64,000 nt of DNA from Streptomyces sp. P3 (GTDB taxonomy: Bacteria > Actinomycetota > Actinomycetes > Streptomycetales > Streptomycetaceae), in NCBI RefSeq assembly GCF_003032475.1, contig NZ_CP028369.1, forward strand, positions 8,122,001-8,186,000. Reading direction: 5' to 3'. Numbering within the stretch: position 1 is the stretch's first letter; each line of letters opens with the position of its first letter. The notes under the pieces were generated by a model that did no database searches, was not told the DNA's origin, and was given only the letters and a program-made list of their open reading frames with translations. Below, one piece after another: positions 27,453 through 36,567 of this stretch. A program made the translations under genes and the position numbers.

Positions 27453-27485
27453 CCGGGGCCGCGGGGGGAGGGGCCACGGCCCCGG
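27453..27485 (-). terminator. Hairpin after the sugar-binding protein gene
   Basis: CCGGGGCCG and CGGCCCCGG make a perfect nine-pair stem just downstream of the binding-protein stop codon and upstream of the oxidoreductase gene. It may be a partial terminator or an mRNA-stabilising element that lets the binding protein be made in excess. Confidence 0.45.
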
Positions 27486-27493
27486 AGGAGAGG

Positions 27494-28798
27494 TCACTTG
27501 GCCGCGTCGATCTCGCCCTGCAGCTCCTTGATGAAGGCCTTCGCGGCGGCTTCGGGCGAGGTCTTCTTGAAGTAGACGTCCTGGCTGTAGCGCTGCAGCT
27601 CCGGCTCGATCCCGCTTCCGCCGTTGGGCGTCACGACCGGCGACTCACCCGGCGTCACCGCGTTCATGTAGTCGACGGCCGCCTTGTCGGTCCCCGCCAG
27701 ACCCGAATCGAGGTGCTGGAGCATCTTCTTGTTCGCGGGGATTCCGCGCTCCGTCTTGAGGATGTCCGCGGCCGCCGGGTCGTTGAGCAGGAAGTTGACG
27801 AACTCGGCGGCTTCGGCCGGGTGCTTGCTCTGGCTGGAGACCGCCCAGTACATGGAGGGCTTGAGGAAGTTTGCCTTCGCGGTGCCGACGTGGGGCATCT
27901 GGAGCAGCTTCAGTTGCGCGCCGGTCGCCTGCTGCAACGCGGTGACCTGCGTGTTGTAGGCCCCGGTCATGGCTGCCTTGCCGGTGGCGAAGCTGCCGGC
28001 GGTGATACCGGCGGTCTGGTCCTCGACCATCGTCGAGGCCTTGACACTGGCCCCGGAGGAGATGAGGTTCAGCCCGTACTTCCACATGTCGACGAGCGCT
28101 TTGGGCTTGAGCGTGACGTTTCCGTCCTTGCCGAAGACGTTGCCGCCCTCCTGACGGGCCCAGTACTTGAGGCTTCCGGCGTCGAAGCCGGGGGCGCCGG
28201 CCGTGCCGTGGATCTTGCCGCCGCTCTTGTCCGTCAGCTCCTTCGCGACCTTGGCGTAGTCGTCCCAGGTCCACGTCTTGTCGTCGGGGAGGGCCACGCC
28301 GTACTTCTTGAACAGGTCGGTGTTCACGACGACGGACATGACGCCGATACCGACGGGAAGCGCGTACTGCGTACCGTCGACCTGTCCGGTGGCGAGGGCG
28401 TTGGCGTCGAACTGCGAGGTGTCGAGGAACTTCTTGGCCTGGCCGAGGTCGTACAGCGCTCCGCGGTCCGCGTAGGACGCGAGGTAGAGCTCGTCCATCT
28501 GGACGACGTCGGGCGAGTCCTTGGCCGCGGTGGTCGTCGCGAGCGCGTCCCAGTAGCCGTTCCAGTCCTTGTACTGTCCCTTGATCTTGATCTTGGGGTA
28601 CTTCTTTTCGAACGCGGCGATGGCCTCGTCGGTGAGCTTGGCGCGGGCGTCCGCTCCCCAGTAGGTGAGGCGGAGGGTGATGGGCTTGTCGCTGAGCTTG
28701 GCGGGGGTGTCGGTGCCGCTTCCGGAGCAGGCTGTCAGTACGAGCGAGAGTGAGGCGACCGCTCCGATCGCGACGCGTCTGAAGGGGTTGGCGTGCAT
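27494..28798 (-). CDS. Sugar ABC transporter substrate-binding lipoprotein
   Basis: A 434-residue extracellular solute-binding protein (family 1). The N-terminal signal ends in a lipobox, LVLTACSGSG, so it should be a lipid-anchored protein on the outer face of the membrane. The mature part shows ITLRLTYWGADARAK, SPDVVQMDELYLASY and SKHPAEAAEFVNFLLNDP, as in maltose/multiple-sugar binding proteins. The ATG at 28798 has AGGAGAA upstream. It delivers its ligand to the two permeases encoded just upstream in the operon. The sugar cannot be named from sequence. Confidence 0.92.
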   Translation of the reverse strand: MHANPFRRVAIGAVASLSLVLTACSGSGTDTPAKLSDKPITLRLTYWGADARAKLTDEAIAAFEKKYPKIKIKGQYKDWNGYWDALATTTAAKDSPDVVQMDELYLASYADRGALYDLGQAKKFLDTSQFDANALATGQVDGTQYALPVGIGVMSVVVNTDLFKKYGVALPDDKTWTWDDYAKVAKELTDKSGGKIHGTAGAPGFDAGSLKYWARQEGGNVFGKDGNVTLKPKALVDMWKYGLNLISSGASVKASTMVEDQTAGITAGSFATGKAAMTGAYNTQVTALQQATGAQLKLLQMPHVGTAKANFLKPSMYWAVSSQSKHPAEAAEFVNFLLNDPAAADILKTERGIPANKKMLQHLDSGLAGTDKAAVDYMNAVTPGESPVVTPNGGSGIEPELQRYSQDVYFKKTSPEAAAKAFIKELQGEIDAAK

Positions 28799-28899
28799 GT
28801 GGTTCTCCTGTGTGTGATGTGTGGGTGTGTTCTGTGGCCGCGGTGCTCCCGAGCGGTCATGACCCGGTGCCTCCGCAGGTCCGGCTGTCGCCCTCGCGG

Positions 28900-29793
28900 T
28901 TACTTGCCGCCGGTGGTGGCGATGCCTCGAAGGAGGAAGCGCTGTCCGGCGAGGAAGACGAGGAAGACGGGAACGAGCGACACGACGCTCATGGCGAAGA
29001 CCGAGCCCCAGTCGGTCGCGCTCTGCTGGTCGACGAACGTGCGCAGCGCGAGCGGTGTCGTGTACTTGTCCGGATCCGTGAGGTAGATGAGCTGGGTGTA
29101 GAAGTCGTTCCAGGTCCAGATGAAGGTGAAGATGGCGGTGGTCGCCAGCGCCGGGACCATCAGCGGCAGGATGACGTGGAAGAAGATCCGCGCGTGCCCG
29201 GCGCCGTCGATCCGTGCGGCCTCGTCGATCTCGCGCGGGATGCCGCGGATGAACTGCACCATCAGGAAGATGAAGAAGGCGTCGGTCGCCAGGAACTTCG
29301 GCACGATCAGGGGCAGGAAGGTGTTGACCCAGCCGAGCTGCGAGTACAGGACGTACTGCGGAACGATGATCACGTGGACGGGCAGCATGATCGTGACGAG
29401 CATGATGGCGAACCACGCGCGCTTCGCCTTGAACTCGAGCCTGGCGAACGCGTAGGCGGCCAGGGAGCAGGCGAAGAGGTTGCCGAGGATCGCGCCGGTC
29501 ACAACGATCAGCGAGTTGATCAGGTAGTGGCTGAACGGGTGGGAGAAGGCGTTCCAGCCGTTGCTGTAGTTCTCCAGCCGCAGGTGCGTCAGAGTGAGCC
29601 CGGCGTTGCGGAAGATCTCGCTGTTCGGGCGCAGAGAGCTGACGACCATCCACAGGACGGGGTACAGCATCATCAGCGCACAGGCGATGAGGAGGATGTG
29701 CTTGAGGAGAGCGCGGATCTTGCGCTGTCCGCGGCGCCCGTGGGAGCGGGCGACGGTCGGCGTGCGGGGTACGGCTACGGCGCGGTCAGTCAT
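28900..29793 (-). CDS. Sugar ABC transporter permease (MalG-like)
   Basis: A 297-residue inner-membrane subunit with six predicted membrane helices. The cytoplasmic EAA loop, IDEAARIDGAGHARIFFHVI, contacts the ATPase. The short N-terminal tail is basic. Its start overlaps the stop of the upstream MalF-like permease by eight bases. No ATPase gene is present in the operon; as in many Streptomyces sugar systems a shared MsiK-type ATPase elsewhere probably powers it. Confidence 0.92.
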   Translation of the reverse strand: MTDRAVAVPRTPTVARSHGRRGQRKIRALLKHILLIACALMMLYPVLWMVVSSLRPNSEIFRNAGLTLTHLRLENYSNGWNAFSHPFSHYLINSLIVVTGAILGNLFACSLAAYAFARLEFKAKRAWFAIMLVTIMLPVHVIIVPQYVLYSQLGWVNTFLPLIVPKFLATDAFFIFLMVQFIRGIPREIDEAARIDGAGHARIFFHVILPLMVPALATTAIFTFIWTWNDFYTQLIYLTDPDKYTTPLALRTFVDQQSATDWGSVFAMSVVSLVPVFLVFLAGQRFLLRGIATTGGK

Positions 29794-30706
29794 CGTAAAA
29801 CACCCAGTACTTTGAGGCCCAGAAGTTGACGGCGGTGAAGAGCGCGACGATGAGGAGCAGGACCCACGCGAGCGCGGACGCGTAACCCATGTCGAAGTGG
29901 CCGAACCCCCGCTGGTAGAGGTACAGCGAGTAGAAGAGGGTGGAGTCGGCGGGGCCTCCGGTGCCGCCCGAGACCACGAAGGCCTGAGTGAATGTCTGGA
30001 AGGCGTGGATGATCTGCAGCACCAGGTTGAAGAAGATGATCGGTGTCAGCAGCGGGATCGTGATGCTGCGGAACTGGCGCCAGCGCTTCGCGCCGTCGAC
30101 AGACGCCGCCTCGTAGAGGGAGGTCGGAATCTGCCGCAGGCCGGCGAGGAAGATGACCATGGGGGCGCCGAACGTCCAGACGTTCAGGACGATGAGGGTC
30201 GACAACGCGGTTCCCGGCTCGGAGACCCAGCCCTGCCCCTGGATGCCGAACAGGTCGAGGCCCTTGTTCACCAGACCGCTTGTGCCGAAGACCGTGCGCC
30301 ACAGCACCGCGATCGCGACGCTGCCGCCGATCAGTGAGGGCAGATAGAAGACGGAGCGGTAGAAGGCGAGGCCCCGCACTCCCTTGTCCATCAGCAGCGC
30401 GAGTCCCAAGGCCAGCGCCAGTTGCAGCGGGACGGAGACCAGGACGTAGGTGAACGTCACCTGGAGCGACTGGTGCAGACGCTCGTCATGGAGCATCCGC
30501 GTCCAGTTGTCGAGTCCGCTGAACTGCGGCGGCTGCAGCAGGTTGTACTTGGTGAAGCTGAGGTAGAGCGAGGCCAGCATCGGGCCGAGAGTGATCCCGA
30601 AGAGCCCGACGAACCAGGGCAGAAGAAAGAAGAACGCCGCCTTGTTCTGCTGTCGCGCGCCCTGTTGGGACCCGCGCAGCCGGCGTAGTTCATTGATGGA
30701 GCTCAT
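29786..30706 (-). CDS. Sugar ABC transporter permease (MalF-like)
   Basis: The first gene of the operon encodes a 306-residue membrane subunit with about six helices. The EAA loop is LYEAASVDGAKRWRQF. A short hydrophilic N terminus precedes the first helix, FFFLLPWFVGLFGITLG. Its start lies just downstream of paired LacI-type operators, so transcription of the whole operon should be repressed until the sugar is present. Confidence 0.92.
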   Translation of the reverse strand: MSSINELRRLRGSQQGARQQNKAAFFFLLPWFVGLFGITLGPMLASLYLSFTKYNLLQPPQFSGLDNWTRMLHDERLHQSLQVTFTYVLVSVPLQLALALGLALLMDKGVRGLAFYRSVFYLPSLIGGSVAIAVLWRTVFGTSGLVNKGLDLFGIQGQGWVSEPGTALSTLIVLNVWTFGAPMVIFLAGLRQIPTSLYEAASVDGAKRWRQFRSITIPLLTPIIFFNLVLQIIHAFQTFTQAFVVSGGTGGPADSTLFYSLYLYQRGFGHFDMGYASALAWVLLLIVALFTAVNFWASKYWVFYDD

Positions 30707-30777
30707 GGCACTGCTCCCTTGAGCGGCGGCATCGGAAACACAGTGGTGCGGGACCGTCCCGGGTCCCGCCCTCCCGC

Positions 30778-30833
30778 AAAAAGTGATCGTTCACCCTGTG
30801 GGTTGCGAGGACCATAGTGAACGATCACTTTTT
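30778..30833. promoter_or_regulatory. Paired LacI-type operators between ABC operon and lacI gene
   Basis: AAAAAGTGATCGTTCAC (30778-30794) and its exact reverse complement (30817-30833) face each other across 22 bp. Each contains GTGAnCGnTCAC, a half-palindrome with the central CG typical of LacI-family sites. The pair lies between the divergent ABC operon and the LacI-family gene, so it probably controls both. Confidence 0.82.
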
Positions 30834-30892
30834 CCGTCAAGAGTGTGTACTCTCTGACTTCCGGAAGGTTGGCAGAAGGTGGGGGCAAGCGG

Positions 30893-31927
30893 ATGGACGG
30901 CGCTGACACGGCGCGACGACGGCCGACGATCACAGACGTGGCACAGCTGGCCGGGGTGTCACCCCAGACGGTGTCGCGGTACCTGCGGTTCAACGGCGGG
31001 CTGAAGCCGACGACCCTGGAACGCGTGGAGAAGGCGATCCGTGAACTGGACTACCGCCCCAACCTGGTGGCGCGGTCCATGCGCACGCGCAAGACCGGCA
31101 GGCTGGCGATAATCATGCCGGCCATGGCCTTCAACCCCTCACGCATGCTGGCGGGAGCCAGCGCGACGGCACAGGCCGCAGGATACTTCGTGGACGTCGT
31201 GAGCGCCGGGGGCGGCATACGGGCCAGGAGCGAGCGCCTGCTGGAACTCGCCGACTCGGGACAGTTCGAGGGCATGCTCTCCCTCGCCCCCGTACTCCCC
31301 TCGGTGGAGAACCAACTGCACCAGAGGACGACCGTGGTGATCTCGGCCGATTTCGACGACGAGATGCGCGTCATCGGAGAGTTGGCCGACGCCAGGCCCC
31401 TGGCTCAGATGATCGAGCATTTGGCAGCACTTGGCCACACCCGGTTCCTGCATGTGGCCGGCGACGCGCAGTTCGCCTCCGCGCGAGCGCGCAGACAGAG
31501 CTATCTGGACACGATCGAACACCTCGGCCTCGAGTCGGTCGGGGTCTTCGACGGCGACTGGTCCGGCGAGTCCGGCATCGAGGCGATCCGGTCGCTCCCG
31601 AGCCGTTCGCGACCGACCGCGGTGATCGCGGCCAACGACCTCGTCGCCGCCGGCGTCGTCCGCGGCGCCCGGGAACGCGGCTGGGACGTGCCGGCCGACA
31701 TCAGCGTGACCGGCTGGGACAACGTCGGCGTGGGTCAGTTCATGAACCCGTCCCTGACCACCGTCGACGTGGACCTCGAACGGCTCGGCAGCAAGGCCAT
31801 GGACAAGCTGATCGCGGGTTTGAGGCACACAGCGACCGTGTCGGCTGAGGTATCCCTGTTCCGCGTCATCTGGCGGGAGTCGACGGCCGAGCCGCCTGCG
31901 ACAGGGCGACCCAGCCGCAGGCGGTGA
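30893..31927 (+). CDS. LacI-family repressor of the sugar ABC operon
   Basis: A 344-residue repressor. The DNA-binding head is PTITDVAQLAGVSPQTVSRY (residues ~11-30), with the hinge DYRPNLVARSMRT. The rest is a periplasmic-binding-like sensor domain ending in VTGWDNVGVGQFMNPSLTTV. I prefer the ATG at 30893, with AAGGTGG upstream, over the GTG at 30845. It is divergent from the ABC transporter operon and should bind the paired operators between them, releasing when the sugar binds. Confidence 0.9.
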   Translation: MDGADTARRRPTITDVAQLAGVSPQTVSRYLRFNGGLKPTTLERVEKAIRELDYRPNLVARSMRTRKTGRLAIIMPAMAFNPSRMLAGASATAQAAGYFVDVVSAGGGIRARSERLLELADSGQFEGMLSLAPVLPSVENQLHQRTTVVISADFDDEMRVIGELADARPLAQMIEHLAALGHTRFLHVAGDAQFASARARRQSYLDTIEHLGLESVGVFDGDWSGESGIEAIRSLPSRSRPTAVIAANDLVAAGVVRGARERGWDVPADISVTGWDNVGVGQFMNPSLTTVDVDLERLGSKAMDKLIAGLRHTATVSAEVSLFRVIWRESTAEPPATGRPSRRR

Positions 31928-32262
31928 CCAAGGGCGGGCACCGCCGCCGGAGGAGCGGTCGCGGGGCAGCCGATGTGCTTTCCCCTGCCTGACCGGCCCT
32001 CCGGCCGGTTCTGAGGAGCGAGCCGGTGCGGCAGCGTGCGCCACCGGGCCGGAGTTGGCCCGGGCCGGCAAGGCGTACTCCTCCCGCGCGATACGGACCC
32101 ACGCGAGCACGGTGTCCCGCGAGCCGGCAGGCTTCCACGGGTTGGGGCGCGGCAGTCGGTTCGGCAGGTCACCCGCCTTCGACCACGACGCCCACCAGCA
32201 GCGCAACGCCGTCGGGCGGTCCATCAACCGCTGAAGCAGTGACGTGACCCGCGGCACCGGCA
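31928..32262. other. Spacer between lacI and cupin genes, no gene seen
   Basis: No open frame here has family motifs or a good ribosome site. GGCGGTG and CACCGCC (about 31920-31948) could form a weak terminator for the lacI gene. Confidence 0.35.
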
Positions 32263-32985
32263 TCAGTTCTCGTATACGTCGAGCCGGCCGCACATTCCGA
32301 ACTTCCCACGAATAGCGGGCTGTTGGGATCTCACGACGGCATCGGCGAGGTGGGGACACTCTCCCCGCTCCAGCGAGTCGAGCTGCACCCCGGTGGCCGC
32401 GGCGGCGGCCTCGGCGCCCCGGCGCCACCGCTCGCGCCACTCTTCGATACGCGGTCGCACGAGCGCGGCGGCGGCCCGGTGGAACGCGGCCAGGGCCTCG
32501 GGCCCCTCGGCGTCGCGCAGTGCCCGGTAGCCCTCCAGGGCGAGGTCCCGGCGGGCCCGGGCGACGCGCTCCTGCTCCTCCTCGGGCGCATCGGGCGGGA
32601 TGACGGTGGCGCGTGCGTACGCCTCCGGATCGATCAGGTACTCCGGGGGCAGCGTGAGGACGGCGTCCCCCGCCTCCGGCAGCCCGCTGTTCTGCATCAG
32701 CACGGTGATCCTCAGATCACCCTCGTTGACCAGCCGGTGGATGGTGCCGGGCGTGAACCAGGCGACCGTGCCGGCCCGGAGCGGGGTGACCTCGTATCCG
32801 GATGTGGTCAGCGTCTGCACGACACCGCGTCCGCCGGTGACGACGTAGGCCTCCGAACACGCCAGGTGCATGTGAGGAGTGCCGCCGCATCCCCCGTCGG
32901 CGGCAGGCCAGTCGTACACCGACACGTGTGAGATGGCGACGCCCCCAGGCAATCCTGTGTTGGTTGCAGTCATGTGCGCGCGCAT
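32263..32985 (-). CDS. Cupin-domain protein
   Basis: A 240-residue protein. The N-terminal ~110 residues form a cupin barrel, with metal-type histidines in TPHMHLACSEAYVVTGGRG and WFTPGTIHRLVNEGD. The C-terminal half is helical and arginine/glutamate-rich, without a known motif. Cupins of this kind act as sugar-responsive sensors, isomerases or small dioxygenases; the function here is not clear. The start may be the ATG at 32985 or four codons in. It is divergent from the SGNH hydrolase gene across an unusually AT-rich gap. Confidence 0.75.
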   Translation of the reverse strand: MRAHMTATNTGLPGGVAISHVSVYDWPAADGGCGGTPHMHLACSEAYVVTGGRGVVQTLTTSGYEVTPLRAGTVAWFTPGTIHRLVNEGDLRITVLMQNSGLPEAGDAVLTLPPEYLIDPEAYARATVIPPDAPEEEQERVARARRDLALEGYRALRDAEGPEALAAFHRAAAALVRPRIEEWRERWRRGAEAAAAATGVQLDSLERGECPHLADAVVRSQQPAIRGKFGMCGRLDVYEN

Positions 32986-33103
32986 TCCATTTCGTGAGAC
33001 AGTAAGCGATTTCTATTCCTAGTGAATTTACATGCACCTCACGCGCCGGGTCAATATTATGCTTAAAATCGAACCTCGCTGACGGAGCGGCAAGGAGGAT
33101 GAT

Positions 33104-33748
33104 GTGAACAATGGATTGGCAGGCAAGAGTGTTTACGCGTTCGGTGACAGCATTGTGTACGGACACGTGTATCCGCGCAGTTTTGCGGACATCGTCGCCG
33201 AGCAGGAGAGCATGACCCTCACCAAGTTCGCCCGAAATGGTGCCACCATCGGCGCCGACCCTCATGCCTCCGGTGGGCAAATACGTGCGCAGGTCGAGGA
33301 TGCGCCCGACGTCGCGCCCGACTTCGTCATCTTCGACGGAGGCACCAACGATGCGCAGTCGATCTACCGGGATCGGGCGTATGACGTCGGCACTTACGCG
33401 GAAGAGCTGGAGAGGACATTGAAGACGATGAAGCGGAAATGGCCGACCGCTCGCATCGCGTACGTCGCAGCCCACAAACTCGGCTCGCGGGACTGGGGCA
33501 TTCAGGTAGCCCTGCGCAAGGTGACCTTGCAGGCCTGTCGGCAGTGGGATGTCGCCATTGCCGACGTTTTCGGGGAAACCGCGTTCGACACCCGCGATGA
33601 TGCTCACCGGGCGAAATACACATTCGACGACCTGGTCGACGGTCTTCCTGGTACAGAGGGATCGGGAACGCACCCCAACATGGCCGGTATCACCGCATTC
33701 TATGTGCCGGTGGTAACCGCCGGACTGCAGCAGATTTCATCACGTTGA
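33104..33748 (+). CDS. SGNH/GDSL-type hydrolase
   Basis: A 214-residue esterase-like protein. The nucleophile block is AFGDSIVYGH, the glycine/asparagine block FDGGTNDAQS, and the catalytic Asp/His block GSGTHPNMAGI near the C terminus. There is no signal peptide, so it should act in the cytoplasm, probably removing acyl groups from a sugar or glycan. The GTG start has a strong AAGGAGG upstream. It lies next to sugar uptake and glycan-degrading genes, which fits a deacetylase role. Confidence 0.85.
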   Translation: MNNGLAGKSVYAFGDSIVYGHVYPRSFADIVAEQESMTLTKFARNGATIGADPHASGGQIRAQVEDAPDVAPDFVIFDGGTNDAQSIYRDRAYDVGTYAEELERTLKTMKRKWPTARIAYVAAHKLGSRDWGIQVALRKVTLQACRQWDVAIADVFGETAFDTRDDAHRAKYTFDDLVDGLPGTEGSGTHPNMAGITAFYVPVVTAGLQQISSR

Positions 33749-33759
33749 TCGATGCGCGG

Positions 33760-33803
33760 AAATCAGGTCTGTCGGGCCGGCGCCGGCCCGACAGACCTGA
33801 TTT
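33760..33803. terminator. Perfect 44-bp palindromic terminator
   Basis: A perfect palindrome with 22-base arms starting AAATCAGGTCTGTCGGGCC is followed by T-rich sequence on both strands. It separates the convergent SGNH hydrolase and beta-helix protein genes and should work in both directions. Confidence 0.85.
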
Positions 33804-33822
33804 TATCTTTTCAGGGCCGATA

Positions 33823-36093
33823 TTATTGGCCGTACGCGGGACCGCGCGTGAACCGGACGTCGTCCACGTGCACCGACCCTCGCTCACCCCCGTTCGAGTA
33901 CCAGGCGATCTTCGCGATCCCCTGCATCGAGGTGCGGAACGTGGCGTCGGTCAGAATGCGCTCGCCGTCGATGTCCAGGTCGAAGCGCTGGTTCACGGTG
34001 TCCACGGTGAGCGTGACCCGGTACCACTTGCCGTTGGTGTACGTGCCGAGCACAGTGTCGGTGGTGCCCTGATAGGCGTGGATCTGGCCGCGGGCGAAAG
34101 CGACGCTGACGGCCTGGACGCCGCTGGAGTTGTACACGTACGGCAACCCGAACCAGCCGGCTTGCGTGTCGTTGCGCATAACCTGCGCGTCGATGGTCAC
34201 CAGGCCCTGCATCGGGGTGCTGAAAAGCCGGGCGAGGTTCGTGCCGTCTGTGCCGCCGCCGTCGACGGTGCGGGTCAGGCGGACGCTCTTGTCGGTGGCG
34301 GACGGGGTCTCCACCACGGAGATGTCGTTATTGGTGGAGATGACCCGCCAGCCGTTCGTCCCGTTGGCGAGCGTCCCGGTCGGCCGGCTGTCGAAGGTGT
34401 CCGTGAAGGCGATGTTGGGCGCTCCGCGTTCGAAGGCGCCGATCTCCGGAGCGTTCCCGAGCGGCACCGTAGCGCCGGCGAAGTCGAGGCCACCGTTGTT
34501 GGCGACGCTGACACCGGCGTCGACGAAGGGGGACCCGGCCTGGAGTGCGAAGTTGGCCGCGGTGTCGAGTCTGGGACCGTTCTCGTCGCCGTAGGGTCCG
34601 GTGACGGCGGCGTTGACGAACAGCGGGTTGCCCTTCTTGGGCGTCGTTTCGGGCAGGCTGGTCAGCGTGTCCGAGTACCCGTTGTTGGTGTAGATGATGC
34701 TCGACTCGAGCCTGAAGGTGGCGTCCTTTGTGGAGCCGAACAGGTTGTTGGTCAGCGTGGCCTTGCCGGGGCTGGTGACACCGCCGTCAACCATGGCCGC
34801 TGCGGCGGTGTTGTAGAAGGTGTTGTTGTAGATGTCCGCCGTCGTGCCGGCCGACTGCGACAGGTGAAGGGTCCATCTGCTGCTGCCCGTCACGACGTTG
34901 TAGCGCACGATCACGCTGCCGAACTTGACTGCGGAGTTGCACGCACACAGCAGGATGCCGTCGCCGTTGTCGTGCAGGTAGTTGTACTGGAACAGTTGGT
35001 TGGTGGTGCCGATGTCGGGGTCCAGGGCGTTCTGGTCAGCGCCGCCCGCCGCGAGGTGGGTGCCCATGATCTCGTTGTGCTGGACGGTGACGTTGTCGGC
35101 CATGTTGGTCTCGACGCCGGAGACGCCGACCCGGTCGATCACGTTGCCTTCGACCAGTCCGCCGCGGACGCCGGTGAGATAGATGCCGTTGCAGCCGTAG
35201 GGGGTGTTCGCCTGCGTGATGTAGTTGCCGCGGAACGTGACGTTGGTGTACGGGGTATAGGCGGGGTCGGTGGCCGTGGCGCGCTTGCCCCAGCCGGTGT
35301 AGACGGCACCGGGCGCGTCACCGGCGTACTGCTTCGTGACGATCCCGTTGAACGAGGTGTTCTTGATGGTGGAGTTCTCCACGGTGATGTCGTCGAGCAC
35401 CGTGGGGGCACCGGGCGCGGTGATGTCCTGCACGCCGGTGAGGAACGCGATGCCGCCGGTGTCCTTCGAGCGGTCCCAGCCCTGCGCGAAGGTGATGCCC
35501 GGCTTGTTGTTGGCTGTGCTGCCGCCGACCCACTTGACCTCGCCGGTCACGTCGTGCACGTCGACCGAGTCGATCACGAAGTGGTGCAGGGTCTGCCCGT
35601 TGTCACCGTGCACGCCGATGCCGCGGAAGTCACCGAGTTTCGAACCGTCCGTCGTCCCCGTGGGCACCGCGTTGGATACGTCGAGGTCGCGGATCTCCCA
35701 GTACTGCTGGTTGTTCAGCCGCACCGCGTCGCCGACCGTCCCCTGACCGGCGATCTTCGGCTTGGCACCCGTCCCGTAGCTGTCGATGGAGATCGGGGAG
35801 CCGTCGATGCCGGACCCCTTCGGCCACAGTTGCCCGGTCCAGCTGTCACCGGCCTCGAAGCGAATGATGTCGCCGGGCTGGAACGTCGTCGAGTTGACCT
35901 TGGTCAGGGAGCGCCAGGGGGCGCTGCTGGTAGTGCCCGCGTTACTGTCGCTGCCGTTCGTGCTCACGTAGTAGGTGGTGCCCGCGGCGAAAGCCCGCTG
36001 CGCGGGGATGAGCACGATGGACGCGATCACGACGGCCAGCACGCACAGTACGGCGGCGGTCGATTGTGGCAGAAGTCTTCGATTGACGGTCAT
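33823..36093 (-). CDS. Secreted right-handed beta-helix protein (polysaccharide lyase-like)
   Basis: A 756-residue exported protein. A signal peptide of about 36 residues (STAAVLCVLAVVIASIVLIP, then AQRAFAA) precedes YYVSTNGSDSNAGTTSSAPW, a start typical of secreted parallel beta-helix proteins such as PL6/PL9 lyases. Repeated short beta-strand units with asparagines (NVTFRGNYITQANT, VTVQHNEIMGTH, LFQYNYLHDNGDGI) form the helix. The last ~190 residues look like a concanavalin/LamG-like glycan-binding domain. The ATG at 36093 has GAAGAGGA upstream. A LacI-type palindrome lies about 300 bp further upstream. It probably cuts a polysaccharide outside the cell. Confidence 0.82.
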   Translation of the reverse strand: MTVNRRLLPQSTAAVLCVLAVVIASIVLIPAQRAFAAGTTYYVSTNGSDSNAGTTSSAPWRSLTKVNSTTFQPGDIIRFEAGDSWTGQLWPKGSGIDGSPISIDSYGTGAKPKIAGQGTVGDAVRLNNQQYWEIRDLDVSNAVPTGTTDGSKLGDFRGIGVHGDNGQTLHHFVIDSVDVHDVTGEVKWVGGSTANNKPGITFAQGWDRSKDTGGIAFLTGVQDITAPGAPTVLDDITVENSTIKNTSFNGIVTKQYAGDAPGAVYTGWGKRATATDPAYTPYTNVTFRGNYITQANTPYGCNGIYLTGVRGGLVEGNVIDRVGVSGVETNMADNVTVQHNEIMGTHLAAGGADQNALDPDIGTTNQLFQYNYLHDNGDGILLCACNSAVKFGSVIVRYNVVTGSSRWTLHLSQSAGTTADIYNNTFYNTAAAAMVDGGVTSPGKATLTNNLFGSTKDATFRLESSIIYTNNGYSDTLTSLPETTPKKGNPLFVNAAVTGPYGDENGPRLDTAANFALQAGSPFVDAGVSVANNGGLDFAGATVPLGNAPEIGAFERGAPNIAFTDTFDSRPTGTLANGTNGWRVISTNNDISVVETPSATDKSVRLTRTVDGGGTDGTNLARLFSTPMQGLVTIDAQVMRNDTQAGWFGLPYVYNSSGVQAVSVAFARGQIHAYQGTTDTVLGTYTNGKWYRVTLTVDTVNQRFDLDIDGERILTDATFRTSMQGIAKIAWYSNGGERGSVHVDDVRFTRGPAYGQ

Positions 36094-36394
36094 GGTCCTC
36101 TTCTTGTCGTCCGGGGTGTGGTCCTGGCTCCTGTCATGACGCCTGTGGCCGGGCCTGCGGGTAACGGCTCGGGGCCCGGACGGCCCCGGTCCGTGCGGTG
36201 GACGCACCAGCGAGTGTGCGACGACATCCGGGGGAGTCCGGGCGGACATGGCTCTTCGGCGGCCGGGCCCTGCGGACGTTCCGACACCTCGAACGCGGCG
36301 TGGCGCGAGTCCTCGTGGTCGCCGTTCTTCCGCCACCGCGGTTGGCCGAGAATCCTCATGTCTGCCTCTCCGGAAGTGTTCTGGAAAGCCTGCG

Positions 36395-36408
36395 GGAAAA
36401 CGTATTCC
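36395..36408. promoter_or_regulatory. LacI-type operator upstream of the beta-helix gene
   Basis: GGAAAACGTATTCC is a near-perfect palindrome with a central CG. The same site, differing by one base, lies upstream of the GH59-type gene at 39274-39287. It sits 302 bp before the beta-helix start, so the promoter probably lies nearby and the leader is long. Confidence 0.7.
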
Positions 36409-36509
36409 GCCCAGGGTGCCCAGCGGTTGTCAAGTGCGTCAAGGCTTTGAGCGGGCCGGCTCTGGTGGGCCGGTCTGACACGCGCGCCGTTGCTTCCGGC
36501 ACCAGTCGG

Positions 36510-36538
36510 GGGGCAGGCCCGGGGTTCGGGCCTGCCCC
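36510..36538 (-). terminator. Terminator after the GH59-type gene
   Basis: GGGGCAGGCCCG and its complement form a 12-pair stem with a five-base loop, 29 bp past the stop codon of the minus-strand GH59-type gene. Confidence 0.75.
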
Positions 36539-36567
36539 GCTCACGGTCTTGCTCGCTGCTCAGCCGG

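Noticed and set aside
27338..28753. Long plus-strand open frame opposite the sugar-binding protein
   Set aside because: Low-complexity Val/Arg/Gly/Asp-rich translation with no motifs, opposite a gene with signal peptide and lipobox.
31139..32440. Long minus-strand open frame across lacI and the following spacer
   Set aside because: Most of it is antisense to lacI; the remaining part has no recognisable domain.
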